Source: Siderastrea siderea (taxonomy: Eukaryota > Cnidaria > Anthozoa > Scleractinia > Rhizangiidae). From it: a DNA stretch of 64,000 bases. Below the pieces are notes generated by a model. The model worked only from the letters and a program-made list of their open reading frames with translations. It searched no databases and had not been told where the DNA came from. How positions within the stretch are numbered: the first letter of the stretch is position 1; every line of letters starts with the position of its first letter. The stretch lies in NCBI GenBank assembly GCA_964030785.1, contig OZ034967.1, forward strand, positions 68,501,913 to 68,565,912. Direction: 5' to 3'. Positions 45,150 through 56,351 of this stretch are shown here, one piece after another. The position numbers were made by a program, and so were the translations under genes.

Positions 45150-47003
45150 TCAAAGTAGAACGGATAGATAGATGCAGACAGGCGCGGCAAAGGCGCGTGT
45201 CAATCTCAGATTATATTTCTGCTGAGATCGTGATGGCAGAAGGTGTCTGAGTTTATGGTTGCCCTGCGCGTCAATGTCTTTGAAGAGTTCCTTACATAAT
45301 GTGCTCCTTCTATCATATAGGGTTGGAAGGCCAGCTTTAACTAAACCTTCACTGTAACTACAATCTGGAAATATCATGCGTAATGCACGGCGCTGAATGC
45401 GTTCAATTTCTTCAGAGAGATATAATGGTAGATTATAATGAAAGACCTGACATGCGTATTCAAGCATTGATCTGATAACGCTACAATAGAATCTTACAAG
45501 GTCATTGTTAGCAATACCCGCGCGCTTACGTTGTCTTAACCCTTTGCATACCAAGGGGGTGGTATTTATTTCTTACAAAAATGAGAATGTTAACAAAGAT
45601 GCTTGTCATGCTCATTATTTACAATAAAACCTCACAGACCTGTACATATTTAGAAAGTATATAAAATATACTTTCATATCGAATAGAGAAATTATAGGAT
45701 ATTTCAAAATTATGACGTCACGAGCCGCATAATTAGCATAATTATGCAAATTTTTATAGAAACTTTATTGACACTACACTACTGCAAGCTCTGAACAAGA
45801 AAAAATAGATAATTTTTGGCTTCTTACTACAAATACAAACCATTTCCAATTAATCTTTGAAGGGAAATTAAACAATAATACAGAAATCGATCTTTTTTTA
45901 GGAGAAACGAACTGCCATACCTCTTGCATAATAATGAGTGTGAAGAAATTCAAACATTATTTAGCTCTCTATTGTTGACATTTCTTCGGTAAGGTTCACT
46001 TAAGTCGGTGTCCACGTTGTGTTTGACTTCTCTGGGCCATTCTAAGTCCACAAAAACAATTTCCACAGCTTTTTCCTCATCATTTGACTCTTAATTTGAA
46101 TCCTCTTGACTGGATTCTGATCCATCAAAGTAAAACTACTCTTCACAGCCTCGATGAGATTGAATGCTCAATGGCATTACAGGTCACCTTGGCCAACAAG
46201 TCATAATCTTCAACAAAGCAAAGTTTTACATCGTTTTGATAGTTTCCAGAGTGACAATCTCACGAAGAAGCATCTGTTGGAGCCGCCATTTTTAAATCGC
46301 CACGTCAAAAATCATTACAGCCGAAAAGATCTCTCAAAACTCGTCCAAATACAATGCAAATCGAGCAAATGTTGATAAAGCTAAGAAACTACGTCATGTA
46401 AATTACAATTAAATGTGATAGTAGTACCCAAGCCCGGCCTAAGATCTTTCTTCCAGGGCCGCCGGAAGGGGTCCTGAATATAACTACGCATATATGCGTA
46501 GTTGGTATGCAAAGGGTTAAGAGATAAAGTCTCTTGGCAGCCTTAGTCGTGATTGAGTCAATATGCGCAGACCATTTGAGATCACTGCTTATGACAACGC
46601 CAAGAACTTTAGCCGTAGATACCATTTCGAACTCGACCCCTTCTATTGACACCTGAGAGAAGCAAGGGGGAGTATGCTTGAAGCATGTGCGGATCTCCTT
46701 GCACTTGGTTGGATTTAGCTGCAGATGGTTTTCCTAAGACCAGTCGTGGATGTAATCAGCCGCTTGTTGAAGTGAGCTGAACTTGGAGGCGGGAACAACT
46801 TCAGAGACCGTTGTGTCATCGGCAAATTTCCATAAGTGGAACCCTTCTGGGAGACGGAGATCGTTTATCATAGCTAGAAATAGCCATGGACCCAACCGGT
46901 TCCCGTGAGGCACTCCAGCAGGGACATCCAACCAATCAGATAAGACGGGAACTGTTTTTTTTTTTTTTTTTTTTTGCTGTTGTTGCTGATCACTTTTGCT
47001 CAT
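45150..47003 (-). pseudogene. LINE (non-LTR retrotransposon) reverse transcriptase fragment
   Basis: On the minus strand, from 47003 down: Gly-Val-Pro-His-Gly ... Leu-Gly-Pro-Trp-Leu-Phe-Leu and Lys-Phe-Ala-Asp-Asp-Thr-Thr (the RT catalytic box), then Val-Leu-Gly-Val-Val-Ile-Ser-Ser-Asp-Leu-Lys-Trp and Lys-Ala-Ala-Lys-Arg-Leu-Tyr, and after an interruption Arg-Ser-Met-Leu-Glu-Tyr-Ala and Ile-Glu-Arg-Ile-Gln-Arg-Arg-Ala-Leu-Arg. This is the palm-to-C-terminal order of CR1/L2/Rex-type LINEs. It is 5' truncated near an A-run (T-run on plus, 46953-46974), has stops and frame changes, and is split by the element at 45540-46516. Confidence 0.8.
45540..46516. mobile_element. piggyBac-like element inserted in LINE
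   Basis: Termini CCCTTTGCATACCAA and TTGGTATGCAAAGGG flanked by TTAA at 45536-45539 and 46517-46520. Removing it would bring the two LINE parts together in the expected order. The 977-base interior shows no transposase. Confidence 0.75.
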
Positions 47004-47300
47004 GCAGCTTCATTCAGAAATATGACGACTCCCTATGTTATCAGAACTGTCTCGTCAGAATGAACCGCATTTTTTTCACGCACCTTGGTGCACTTCAAGT
47101 CGACATCTTATTTTATTTGTAAGGATTGGCTAGAAATTTTCATGCCTGGATAGATAGCCGTGCATTTTCAGTCTTTTCAAAGCCACTGTAGAAAAAAAAA
47201 TGAGTCGATACGCAAAAGAGTTGTATGAAAATATGAACCACTGCACTGTAACATGATTGTTTTCGTTCTTAATATATATACATGTAATTCCTTTTCAAAA
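47004..47300. other. Non-coding host DNA
   Basis: Nothing recognised. Confidence 0.4.
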
Positions 47301-47404
47301 GGAGGGGGACATTGGGGGACTGTCAACACCGCAACACCGCAGAAAAAAATAAAGAACACCGCATCACCGCAAAAAAGTTGAGGAAACACCTACACCGCAA
47401 TCTA
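47301..47404. repeat. CACCGC-unit repeat with GGAGGGGGACATTGGGG end
   Basis: Several ACACCGCA units, preceded by a G-rich end whose inverse occurs at 49555-49571. Confidence 0.6.
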
Positions 47405-48349
47405 ATTTTTGTCCTACGATTTAAATGATCTAAAAAGCTTCTTGGAAAAGGGAAAACGTCCGCACGTGATGTAATATTTTTCATTTAAACAAATGTTATT
47501 ACCTCAGCAATTTTCCACTCAACAGATACAAATCACAAAGCCATACTGTTTTCACCTTGTGGTCTGCACGTGAATCACGCGGATACTGATGATGTCTGTA
47601 TTCTTGCTGTAGCCAACATTTTGTCGTATGCACATGACGACAAAGATGAACAGGTAACGTTCCCGCTGACCAGCGCGGTCGTGGTTGCCACGAGCTCACT
47701 TGCTTAGTTTCGCGTTTTAATGTTTTCTGGGATGATAACGCTCCTTTGTCGTCTATTAAACAAATAGACGGCGTCTCTGCTTCTTCTTTTCTTCTTTATC
47801 TTACTTGAATACAGTTTCTCCGAAAAGATTTTCAACGCCTTCACTCGGGCTTTCTTCCCGAATTCATGTATCAACTCCAACACTCTCGTAGCGATGACAC
47901 AAGATGTCACTGCTGTGAAGATTTCTTCCAGTTAAGGCATTTTCAAGCTGTGAAGAACTCTTTTTGTATCGGTTTCTCCGTTTTTCCTACCTCTAACCAG
48001 CTCCCGCTAAACATTTTTCGGGCCCGGCCTTCACTTGCTTAATCCGAAATAAACTCGCAACCAAAAAATCGGACCTAATGGATCTAATGGATTCAATCCA
48101 TTAGCACAGCCTGTAAATATAAGACCCTTATCACCCTCCGACATTTGACGAGTCTCTCTCGCGAAAACCTCCGCAACCGCGACGTAGAGAGATGAAGAGA
48201 CACGGAGGAAAGGGGTAGTATCAGTCGCTATCAATCCCCCTTCAGTGTGCTTTAACTGACCATTTAATGGACCTAATGGGAGCTAATCTAATCCAAATCT
48301 CCATATAACGGGGGTTAGAGGATCTCGGAGCTGGTTTGGATTAATAGAG
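47405..48349. other. Non-coding host DNA
   Basis: No gene recognised. Confidence 0.4.
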
Positions 48350-48356
48350 ACTGACC

Positions 48357-48886
48357 CAGGACGTAACCCGATAATTCTGATACTCGATAACAATCTATAT
48401 TAATCAATAAAATCAATAGTAATTAATCGAGAAATATCGGAAATCCATCGAAATCGATCGTCAATATTTTTGTGATTATCGATTTTCATCAATCACAATT
48501 GAAAACCATCGATTTTAATCGAAAACTATCGCTGACAATCGAAAGCTATCGAAAAACTAAAAATGCAGTCTTCCTGTGCACATGGACGCTTTGGAAAGAA
48601 CCACTAAAATGTCCCTGAATACCGTGAACAAGAATGTTATTTCACAACAAGACAGAAGGGTAGTCATCTCAGCTTCAAAGGTAAGTTTTGAGGTTGCCTG
48701 AACTAAAGAGTTTCATTCGTCAGATTCTTTTTAATCGATTTTGATCGATTAGGTCAAAATTCTGTGATTATTGATTTCCATCGATTAAATTAACTAATCA
48801 ATCGACAAGTATCAATTACTATCTAGTATTATCGATTAATCGAGTAGCTTTTCGATGATCGATTTCGATCGATTTGTTACGTCCTG
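48357..48886. mobile_element. ATCGAT-rich MITE, 7-bp target duplication
   Basis: Termini CAGGACGTAAC/GTTACGTCCTG, flanks ACTGACC at 48350-48356 and 48887-48893. The interior is dominated by ATCGATT-type words. hAT-like by duplication size. Confidence 0.6.
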
Positions 48887-49388
48887 ACTGACCTCAAGAC
48901 TCTAAGAACTCTATTTTCATGTCGTGCAGATATAACGAATGCAAGGGACCGTGTTGCGAACTTACCAAATAGATTCTCTGAGCTTTGTCAGGCACTTTTC
49001 ACGTCTGTTGATCCGACAACTAAATTTGTTTTTATGCCGGTAGTTCCCCCCCCCCTCCTTTTCCCTATTCATAAAAAAACGACACAGTCGATTATGCACT
49101 CTGTTGTAGGCTCAATGACCTTCGACCTCTTCCATGTTGCAGCCATTTGACCACGCGCCGTGAAACACAAGGAGGCAGACAGGATCCCTGACAGTCCGCG
49201 TAGCAAAGGTCAAGTTATATAATTACTTATAAATGAAAACGGAAATGGCCTGGCATTCACTGCTTGACACAGATTTGATACCGCCTTTGTTTCCAAAAAA
49301 GGGTGATTATCGACGGTTTGACGAATATAAACAGGTTTTGACAGTTACTCGACAAGAGTAAGTCGATCAAATGTGTCAAACAAAAAAC

Positions 49389-49571
49389 AACACCGCAAAG
49401 GGTCCGCAAGAAATTTTTTTTCACCGAACATCGCAGGTTTAAGATCAAAAACACCGCACACCGTACGATTTGAGATCACCGTAACACCGCGAGATGGGAT
49501 TTTATTCACCGCAACACCGCACAAAAAAATTAGCGACACCGCAACACCGCAAATCCCCATGTCCCCCTCCA
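49389..49571. repeat. CACCGC-unit repeat with CCCCATGTCCCCCTCC end
   Basis: About ten degenerate CACCGCA units in the same orientation as at 47325, ending in the inverse of the G-rich terminus at 47301. Confidence 0.6.
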
Positions 49572-49700
49572 AAAGTAGCGGCGCCATTTTTTCCTTAAAA
49601 CACCGATTCTTAGGGACGCAACAGTGCAATGAAAACTTTTTTGTTGAAATTATTTACAGGGCAGAAATAACTGGTCATGGTTTTGAAATTCCTGTCAACC

Positions 49701-49900
49701 NNNNNNNNNNNNNNNNNNNNNNNNNNNNNNNNNNNNNNNNNNNNNNNNNNNNNNNNNNNNNNNNNNNNNNNNNNNNNNNNNNNNNNNNNNNNNNNNNNNN
49801 NNNNNNNNNNNNNNNNNNNNNNNNNNNNNNNNNNNNNNNNNNNNNNNNNNNNNNNNNNNNNNNNNNNNNNNNNNNNNNNNNNNNNNNNNNNNNNNNNNNN
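49701..49900. other. Assembly gap (200 N)
   Basis: Run of exactly 200 N. Reading frames drawn across it are meaningless. Confidence 1.
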
Positions 49901-50088
49901 TTTACTGATATTTCACTAAAATGTCAGATGCATGTCAAGCTACGCAGCATGTAAATTATAAAATACTGTGCTTTGTGGCTTAAGTAAGATAAAAGTTTCT
50001 TACATTTCAGTAACGGCGGTTTTTTAATACCAGTTTTGTAGTTATCTTTATGCATGCAAGTATCCGTTTGCTTTGTACCTTCAGTACC

Positions 50089-53000
50089 TTTTAAGCTTGG
50101 TACATGCGCATCAAATTTATATGCGATAGGTTTTCCTTCTGACAGGGGCGTTTTTGCCGCTTTTCCGGTCGTGTCAATTACAGTTACCTGTCTGTAACCA
50201 TTACCATGATTCGCCTTGATTACGACGAATATATGTATTTTTACTTTCTATTTTCAAATGGCTCCAAATATAACGTCATATACCCGTTTTTCGTCAAATA
50301 TATATGGCCTTGCTAACGTAAACATCTGATGGACATCTGATAGATGAGGAGTTTGGATTGCCTGCCTTTTTTATTGGCTTTTTAGGAGCCGCTTGTGTAA
50401 AGACCGACTTTCATAACCAGTAATTTGTTTCTGGCGGCACAGAAGTGATGTTAAGTCGAGTGTACGAATTGTAATGTCTTACGGCCTTGTGAAGATCCGT
50501 CCCATACAGAAAGAGTTTATTTGTTTTAAAACCAATTTTTTTCATTCACCGAAAATTTAACAAACTGTTATATATAAAAGGTATCAAAACAGCACAGGGT
50601 ATCAATTGTTTTGAGCCCTCACTTCAAAATTCGCTTAAGTTACTCTCGCACATGTTTTTCCTGGTAATCCTTCATTTTTACTCAAGGTCATGACATTGGA
50701 ACACGGTAAACGATGCACGCCACAAGCTAGCCCGCTCCCACGCAGATGTTCCTTTTAAGCTTGGTACGTGCGCATCAATGCGATAGGTTTTCCTTCTGAC
50801 AGGGCATATCCTAAAAGCTGGACTGGACCCTGGACCCTGGACTCTGGACTCTGGACTCTGGACTCTGGTTTTTTTTCCTCTCAAAACTTCATCCCCCCCC
50901 CCAAAAAAAACCTCTATCTCCCCCCCCGAAAAACCTCTATATCTCCCCCATGAAACTCCCCCCTCCCCCCATAAACATTTCTTCCCCCAAATATAGTGTG
51001 CGTGTTTTCAAACAAACAACGTTATTCCCCCCACCCACCTCCCCGAAAAAACCTTTATGTCTCCCCGTTAAAACTGCTCCCCCCCAAAAAACCCCCCTCC
51101 CCTCCCCCAAATAAAAAATACAACTACATTGGAATCGATTGAACAAACACTTGTCGTCTCAATGTTCTTCCACAAATCAGCATTGAAATCACGAAGGCCA
51201 TCGAACGACCCGACCCCAATCCTTTAAAAAAAGTATTTGGTGTGCGAACGTGATTGCATTACACAACAAGCAAAGATCAGATAAAATTCTCTATTCATCG
51301 ATTCGACGTGTGCAAGCTCTTATCAACTGTCAGTGACAATGTTGTTTACCTAAGGTGTTACAGTTACTCTTGTTTTCAGTCAAGCATAAAGTATTGTTTG
51401 TCCTTGAAATAAATTGCGTTTTTTTAGAACGTTACTTGTTCGATGGTCATACTAAAGCTTGTTAATTGCAGCCGCTCAGAGGCTCTTTCCGCGCGCAGAT
51501 AGGTTCTATTCACCGACACGTGCAAGGCCTTGCGTACTTTTATCAACTAATCTGATAGCCAGCTTTTTAAAAAGCATACGCGTAATTAACTGTCCAGACA
51601 GAGACATTGGTGTCTCAGTTGACCAAGTTTAGGTGCTGTGATTTTAATTATTTATTAGCAAAAAACCCTTTTCTGCTACTTTTTCTGCAGGCAACATAAA
51701 ATACATAAGACGATGGGTGATTTGCCGAAACACACGGACAAAAATATTTTAACGGATAATACGGATAGCACTCTTCTTCGAGTAACAAAACAACTTCTCA
51801 CCCGAAGAAAAGTGACGTTCCTGTATCAGTATCAGTCGCATCGATGAATAGAGAATTTTATCTGATCTTTGCTTATTGTGTAATGCAATCACGTTCGCAC
51901 GCCAAATACTTTTTTTTAAGGATTGGGGTCGGAAAGAGCCTCTGAGCGGCTGCAATTAACAAGCTTTAGTATGACCATCGAACAAGTAACGTTCTCGAAA
52001 GACGCAATTTATTTCAAGGACAAACAGTACTTTATGCTTGACTGAAAACAAGAGTAACTGTAACACCTTAGGTAAACAACATTGTCACTGGCAGCTGATA
52101 AGAGCTTGCACACGTCGCATCGATGAATAGAGAATTTTATCTGATCTTTGCTTGTTGTTTAATGCAATCACGTTCGCACGCCAAATACTTTTTTTAAAAG
52201 ATTGGGGTCGGGTCGTTCGATGGCGTTCGTGATTTCAATGCCGATTTGTGGAAGAATATTGAGACGACAAGTGTTTGTTCAATCGATTCCAATGTAGTTG
52301 TATTTTTTATTTGGGGGAGGGGAGGGGGGTTTTTTGGGAGGGGGCAGTTTTAAGGGGGAGACATAAAGGTTTTTTCGAGGAGGTGGGTGGGGGGAATAAC
52401 GTTGTTTGTTTGAAAACACGCACACTATATTTGGGGGAAGAAATGTTTATGGGGGGAGGGGAGAGTTTCATGGGGGAGATATAGAGGTTTTTCGGGGGGG
52501 AGATAGAGGTTTTTTTTTGGGGGGGGGATAAAGTTTTGAGAGGAAAAAAAACCAGAGTCCAGAGTCCAGAGTCCAGAGTCCAGAGTCCAGAGTCCAGAGT
52601 CCAGGGTCCAGTCCAGCTTTTAGGATATGCCTTCTGACAGGGGCGTTATTGCCGATTTTCCGGTCGTGTCAATTACAGTACGTCTTTGTCTGCGACCACT
52701 ACCATGATTCGCCTTGATTTCCACGCATACAATACACGAATTTTATACTTTCTATTTTCAAATGGCTTCAAATATAACGTCATACACCGGTTTTCGTCAT
52801 ATTTATGTGGCGTTATTAAGGTAAAAATCTGATGGACATTTGATACATAATGAGTTTGGTTTGCTGGTCTTATATTTATTTCACGCCTTTTTTGTCGGCT
52901 TTTAGGAGCCGCTTGTGTGAAGACCGGCTTTCATTTAGTATTTTGTTTCGGTCGGCACTGAAGTGATCACCTTACTCTGACCGTACGGCTTTGTGAATAT

Positions 53001-53236
53001 CCGTCCCGTACAGAAAGAGTTTACTTGTTAACAATAGTTTTTCATACACCTCATATTTAACAAGCTGTGTTATGAAAAGATATCAAAATTGCACAGGTTA
53101 TAAATTGTTTTGAACCCTCACTTCAAAATTCGCGTAAGTTAATGTCGCACATGTTTTTCCTGGTAATCCTTCATCTTCACTAAAGGTCATGACGCTACGA
53201 CTGGAACACAGTAAACGACATGATGCACGCCACAAG
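50089..53236. repeat. Tandem ~650-bp repeat, second unit split by a foldback element
   Basis: Unit 1 is 50089-50756. Unit 2 starts at 50757 with the same AAGCTTGGTACRTGCGCATC, is interrupted at 50805-52629 and resumes from 52630 to about 53236. Shared landmarks are CCGGTCGTGTCAATTACAG, CATGATTCGCCTTGATT, TTAGGAGCCGCTTGTGT and GATGCACGCCACAAGC. Confidence 0.75.
50805..52629. mobile_element. 1.8-kb foldback element, 13-bp flanking duplication
   Basis: Termini CATATCCTAAAAGCTGGACT and inverse; CCTTCTGACAGGG at 50792-50804 and 52630-52642. The arms (about 50805-51491 and 51931-52629) are inverted copies including a GGACTCT minisatellite and long C/G tracts. The centre (51492-51930) contains a further partial copy of arm sequence at about 51837-51936. 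No transposase seen. Confidence 0.75.
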
Positions 53237-53706
53237 CGTCTCTCTGACCCAGCGGACGTCACGCGTGGGGGGCAGGGGGTGGATAATTTTCGAAAAAAAC
53301 TAGGTAAACAGGCTTGGAACAAAGTAGAGCGTAAGGAGTTATTAGGAGTCATTTGGCTCATTTTAGGCCTATAAAGTCAAAATAGATAACGCTAATGGGC
53401 TTGGTAAAACATGATTTCCTGCTGCAAAGAATTCCTTATCCAGCCTTATTTCTCAGATATCGGTCAAATGTTTTGCTTGGAATTTTCCCTTTATTTTGCA
53501 TTTCGGTGAATCTCATGTGTAGGACTGGCTGGCGGTGATTTTTCGTTTTCTCTCAGTGATCGTTTTTTTTTTTGTTTTAAATCTAGCGTTCTCATTTATT
53601 TCACCAGCTGAACTGCATTTTTGGGCAAAAAATGTGGAAAACCATATCCCCTATCGCCCCAAATCAAGGATCATGCAGTGAAGGCGCGCAAAGGTCAAAA
53701 ACTGGT

Positions 53707-53815
53707 TACCCTGGTTCCAGAGGTTTTTCTTGATTTCTAATGTGACTTCCGTTCGCCGCTTTGCGGCGCTCACATGCGGAGAAAAAAATTAAGAAAAACC
53801 TCTGGGACCAGGGTA
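53707..53815. mobile_element. Small inverted-repeat element (TACCCTGGT...ACCAGGGTA)
   Basis: About 25-base arms TACCCTGGTTCCAGAGG and inverse; the same family occurs at 57657-57761. Confidence 0.55.
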
Positions 53816-55214
53816 AAAAAAAGGGCCATTTTCTCATCTCTGAATTGGGGGAGGGGTTAAAATTTTCCGTTTAACTTGTCCACGAGTTAGAAGACAAAGC
53901 GCTTTTTTTAGCTTCTCTTGCGGACATTTCTGGTACCTTCCGCACCGGAGACAATCCGAGACTGATAGGTGTCATAGGTTACCCGCTTGAAATAACAACA
54001 AAAGCAAAAAAACCTCTGGTACAAGGGGTACCCGACTACTGGTTTTGTAGCAGTCAAGAATGATGAAGAAGAGGAAAAAGAGAAGAAAAAGAAAGAAAAT
54101 AAAATGATTACTCGTAAAGAAGCAATTGACAGAGTTCTACATTGAACTGTTCCCATTGGGGGATGAATCAGAAGGCGCGATTAGTTGAATTATCACGATG
54201 TTTTTACAAAGGTTGCCGACTTTAAGATTGACAGAGCAAAGGTAAAGTACTTTATATCAATATGTGATTGTAGTGTAATGGGCGACAAACTACTGGATGA
54301 ATGAGCAATTCATGGAAAAAATAAGTGATAGCGTTAGTTTCCGTATTATGTTTTGTGGACTGTGGATTAATTCTTTTCAGGGGGAATTTGTAAATAGATT
54401 TTCCATCTTCCATCTTACGAATTCTAAACCACTTAAAAACAGAAGTTCCTAAATCAGATCATTTTCCATGACAAGAAAAGATTAACAGCAATCGATAAAA
54501 CAGCCGCTTAAAAAATATGCCTGTTATATAGACAAATCGGCAACTTTCAAGTGAGTCGTTGCACTCAAATTATTTTAATTGCACTTACCGTGTGTGTGCG
54601 TGTGTTTTTTTTCGTATTAATTAAACAGAAACCTAATTCACTTTTAATAACCTCAGGAGCTAAAAACGGCGCTACCAGAACACGGTTCCGGGAGCAGGTT
54701 GTGGAAAGTAATGACTGTGTACATCTTTTGCACTGAAAAGCGCCCGTCCAAATCACTTTTTTACAATCTTTTCATCAAATGACATTTAGGCAGTGACTTT
54801 CTAAAACCCGGACTGGGCTTCAATCTTAAGGATCCATCAAGAGTATGAATTTTATAGATACATAATCCGTCCTATAAAATCGCCAAATCCTTGTTTGCAT
54901 ACTGAAATCCGGGTATGGATTTTTCCCAAAGCACAAAATTTTCAAAGCACGTGCGAAATGTATTTTAAAATACCGGTAGGTTTACGGTATCTTATGAATG
55001 TCGCTTCGTGAATAAGCGTAGAACGAAACTTGCTCAGTTTTCCTCGCTTGTCTGAGCAGGTATTATTACTGCTACTGAGTACAGCGAATGTGTTAAGTCA
55101 ATTGAAAAAGAAAATTGTCGGTTCCTTGGAAGGGACTTGATATTCTATCTTGACACAATGTTTACGCTTGCCGATCTTTGGGAAAAAGGAGAAATGTCGA
55201 GTAATGTTTTTCTC
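53816..55214. other. Non-coding host DNA
   Basis: No gene or well-bounded repeat recognised. Confidence 0.4.
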
Positions 55215-55745
55215 TTTCATACTGCAATGGCACCAGAATAATACTGAACGCAGTTCTTTTCGAAGCATATTTCGTGAGACACTTTTTTTTGTCTGTCTTG
55301 TTATTCGTGTCCTTAATGCTTTGGTTGCAGTTTGGTTTCCTCCGCCATGCTGCAATGACAATAGAATAATAACGCAGTTCTCTTTCGAAGTAAATTACTT
55401 GAGACACTTTCTTCTGTCTTATTATTCGTGTCCTTACTGCTTTGGTTGCTGTTTATCTGTACGTTACCTCTTCGGAGCTTCCGTTGGTTTCAGCGCCATG
55501 CTGCAATGACACTAGAATAATAACGCAGTTCTTTTTCGAAGTAAATTACGTGAGACACTTTGTTCTGTCTTATTATTCGTGTCCTTAATGCTTTGGTTGC
55601 TGTTTACCTGTACATTACCTCTTTGGAGCTTCCGTTGGTTTCTGCGCCATGCTGCAATGACACTAGAATAATAACGCAGTTCTTTTTCGAAGTAATGAAA
55701 AAACGTTGCTCGAGACACGTTTTTTTCGCTTATCAGTTTCTGGGA
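55215..55745. repeat. Minisatellite, ~150-bp units
   Basis: Four units recognised by CATGCTGCAATGACACTAGA, TAACGCAGTTCT and GTGTCCTTAATGCTTTGGTT; starts at about 55223, 55349, 55500 and 55652. The first unit is shortened. Confidence 0.75.
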
Positions 55746-56351
55746 ATAAACACCGTCTGGTATGAGCCGGCGTTTGGGCTTGTTACTTAATGTGTGATGA
55801 CAGCACAATAACAATAATCCACTTCCTTCCTTTGCTCCAAAGACGAACATTGTCAGATTTTAAATCCGTAGTGAAAAAAAATCTTTCTTGAGTTCTTTCC
55901 TGTTGCCACGCGGAGAGAGTTGATTTAATTGATCATTTATATTACTGCATAAGAGTTCTTACTTCATGAAACAAATTTAGTTTTCCTTCTATGGCCCTGA
56001 AATCAGCTATTAATACATCGTGGACATCGGTTTATGCGCGTGTGTCATGGTCCCATCGGTTTATCTTTTCACATGGTTCGTAAATCTTTAATCACTCTTT
56101 CCTTGTTTTCATACTGTTTTTTTTTTCTTTTAGAATGTAATAGAAGTGAGTTTAACAAAGTAGATCAAGGGGCCATAAGGGTAGGCAATAATATTGTTTT
56201 TCTTTTTTTTTCTTTACCCAATTTCAGAAACCAGAGCAATCACCTCGTGAGATACATAACAGTGTTCAATCGCAATCAATTTCATTTCCCGCGTGCGTCC
56301 TATTTCATTCAAATTACTTGTGCGACAAAAAAATTATTCAAGTCGCTGCAA
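55746..56351. other. Non-coding host DNA
   Basis: No gene recognised. Confidence 0.4.

Noticed and set aside
49373..49954. Open frame across the N run
   Set aside because: It exists only because unknown bases do not produce stop codons.
55215..55745. CRISPR-like spaced repeats
   Set aside because: The units are about 150 bp and repeat in full without unique spacers; this is a eukaryotic minisatellite.
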